Below, piece by piece: positions 63,962 to 64,000 of a DNA stretch of 64,000 bases. Position 1 is the stretch's first letter. Every line of letters begins with the position of its first letter. The stretch spans positions 1 to 64,000 of the forward strand of contig JAZGUH010000144.1 in NCBI GenBank assembly GCA_037893225.1, written 5' to 3'. The position numbers and the translations under genes are program-made. The DNA is from Hippasteria phrygiana. Its lineage: Eukaryota; Echinodermata; Asteroidea; Valvatida; Goniasteridae. The notes under the pieces were generated by a model. It was given only the letters and a program-made list of their open reading frames with translations. It did no database searches and was not told the DNA's origin.

Positions 63962-64000
63962 ATGAATGAGTAAAGCAAGTCCATACCCCAGGGAATTTGA
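63962..64000 (+). repeat. Right partial monomer (positions 1-39)
   Basis: The window ends inside a monomer reading 'ccccaggg' with no C deletion. The array continues to the right. Confidence 0.95.

Larger units (their letters stand above)
1..64000. repeat. 232-bp tandem satellite array filling the entire window
   Basis: The motif 'atgaatgagtaaagcaag' recurs every 232 bp from 181 to the right end, always in the same orientation. I traced 275 complete units plus partial units of 180 bp and 39 bp. 262 of the 275 units are exactly 232 bp; the other 13 are 228 to 233 bp. The main types differ from the base type C by about 1 to 10 substitutions (up to about 4%), and copies of one type are usually identical or differ by a single base. 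No insertion longer than 1 bp and no foreign sequence was seen. This is classical satellite DNA (seen directly). A heterochromatic, possibly centromeric location is inference. The species is not identifiable from the sequence. Confidence 0.99.
55390..64000. repeat. Array segment 14: divergent, indel-rich right-hand domain
   Basis: Order: H2 K B2 B2 L P B2 N B2 L P N P N F G H2 K B2 B2 L B2 L P-like L P P-like, then deletion-bearing, B2, L, P and G-like units, and a partial unit at 63962. Types K, L, N and P are seen only here. Nine of the 36 complete monomers have indels, against four of 239 in the rest. True B with c163g, I, J and D are absent. Rising divergence and indels are expected toward an array edge, but the edge itself is not in the window. 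Confidence 0.88.

Noticed and set aside
1..64000. CRISPR array
   Set aside because: Units are 232 bp, adjacent and without unique spacers; no cas genes are present.
1..64000. rDNA spacer, histone cluster or other tandem gene array
   Set aside because: No rRNA, tRNA or coding motif occurs in the monomer, and nothing but the 232-bp unit is present.
1..64000. Canonical CENP-B box
   Set aside because: I looked on both strands for the TTCG, A and CGGG core with its fixed spacing and did not find it. 'ggccggga' in B-block units lacks the rest of the motif.
1..64000. One regular higher-order repeat across the whole window
   Set aside because: Spacing of A, E, G and I units is irregular. Only local blocks of 2, 4, 5, 7, 8, 9, 16 and 29 monomers repeat.
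1..64000. Transposon-derived array (terminal repeats, target-site duplications, transposase)
   Set aside because: No monomer border shows terminal inverted repeats of useful length, and there is no coding remnant. An ancient origin from a mobile element cannot be excluded but has no support here.

Overview
The whole 64 kb window is one uninterrupted, head-to-tail satellite DNA array. The unit is 232 bp. I count 275 complete monomers between 181 and 63961, a 180-bp partial unit at the left end and a 39-bp partial unit at the right end. All units lie in the same orientation. I see no gene, RNA gene, transposon, inversion or unique DNA, and both ends of the array lie outside the window. A monomer has about 37.5% G+C (hand count of one copy). 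Long arrays of near-identical, non-coding units of this size are typical of eukaryotic centromeric, pericentromeric, subtelomeric or B-chromosome heterochromatin. The sequence alone does not tell me the species, or even plant versus animal.

Conventions: monomer position 1 is the first base of the 'atgaatgag' motif (first complete copy starts at 181); Mn is the nth complete monomer. Type C is the base form, and the other types are defined by linked substitutions. A: c28t. B: t42g g60a c62a c68t a69c t72c t82g a90g t132g c163g; B2 is B without c163g. C2: g60a. D: t36g a129c; D2 has t36g only; D3 has a129c plus a 1-bp deletion at 20/21. E: the B block at 42-90 plus g217a; E2 lacks g217a; E4 adds c20t. 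F: t42g, the 68-90 block and a116c. G: t42g c62a c68t t72c a142g a155g a208c. H1: g9a; H2: g9a a142g a155g a208t, mostly also a200c. I: c188t t216a. J: a49t. K, L, N and P are types confined to the right end.

Layout: 1-6908 is a mixed array with a 4-monomer duplication. 6909-12240 holds nested 5- and 9-monomer duplications. 12241-21056 is built mainly from a 5-monomer unit (I J B2 A B, 1160 bp). 21057-33349 contains a duplication offset by 29 monomers (6727 bp), with a later 7-monomer duplication inside its second copy. 33350-41237 is A/B/C-rich, then a D-E-F-G-H1-B block, then a 4-monomer duplication. 41238-47269 has an 8-monomer duplication that grades into a 4-monomer unit (B C D D) present four times. 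47038-48429 is a cluster of chimeric monomers. 48894-55389 repeats earlier blocks. 55390-64000 is more divergent, rich in 1-3 bp indels and in private types, as expected when approaching an array edge.

The array therefore records its own history. No single higher-order repeat runs throughout. Instead there are local tandem duplications of 2, 4, 5, 7, 8, 9, 16 and 29 monomers, and several junction monomers where the exchange point can be placed to tens of bases. The most informative is M132 (30567-30798), where the exchange falls between 30732 and 30754.
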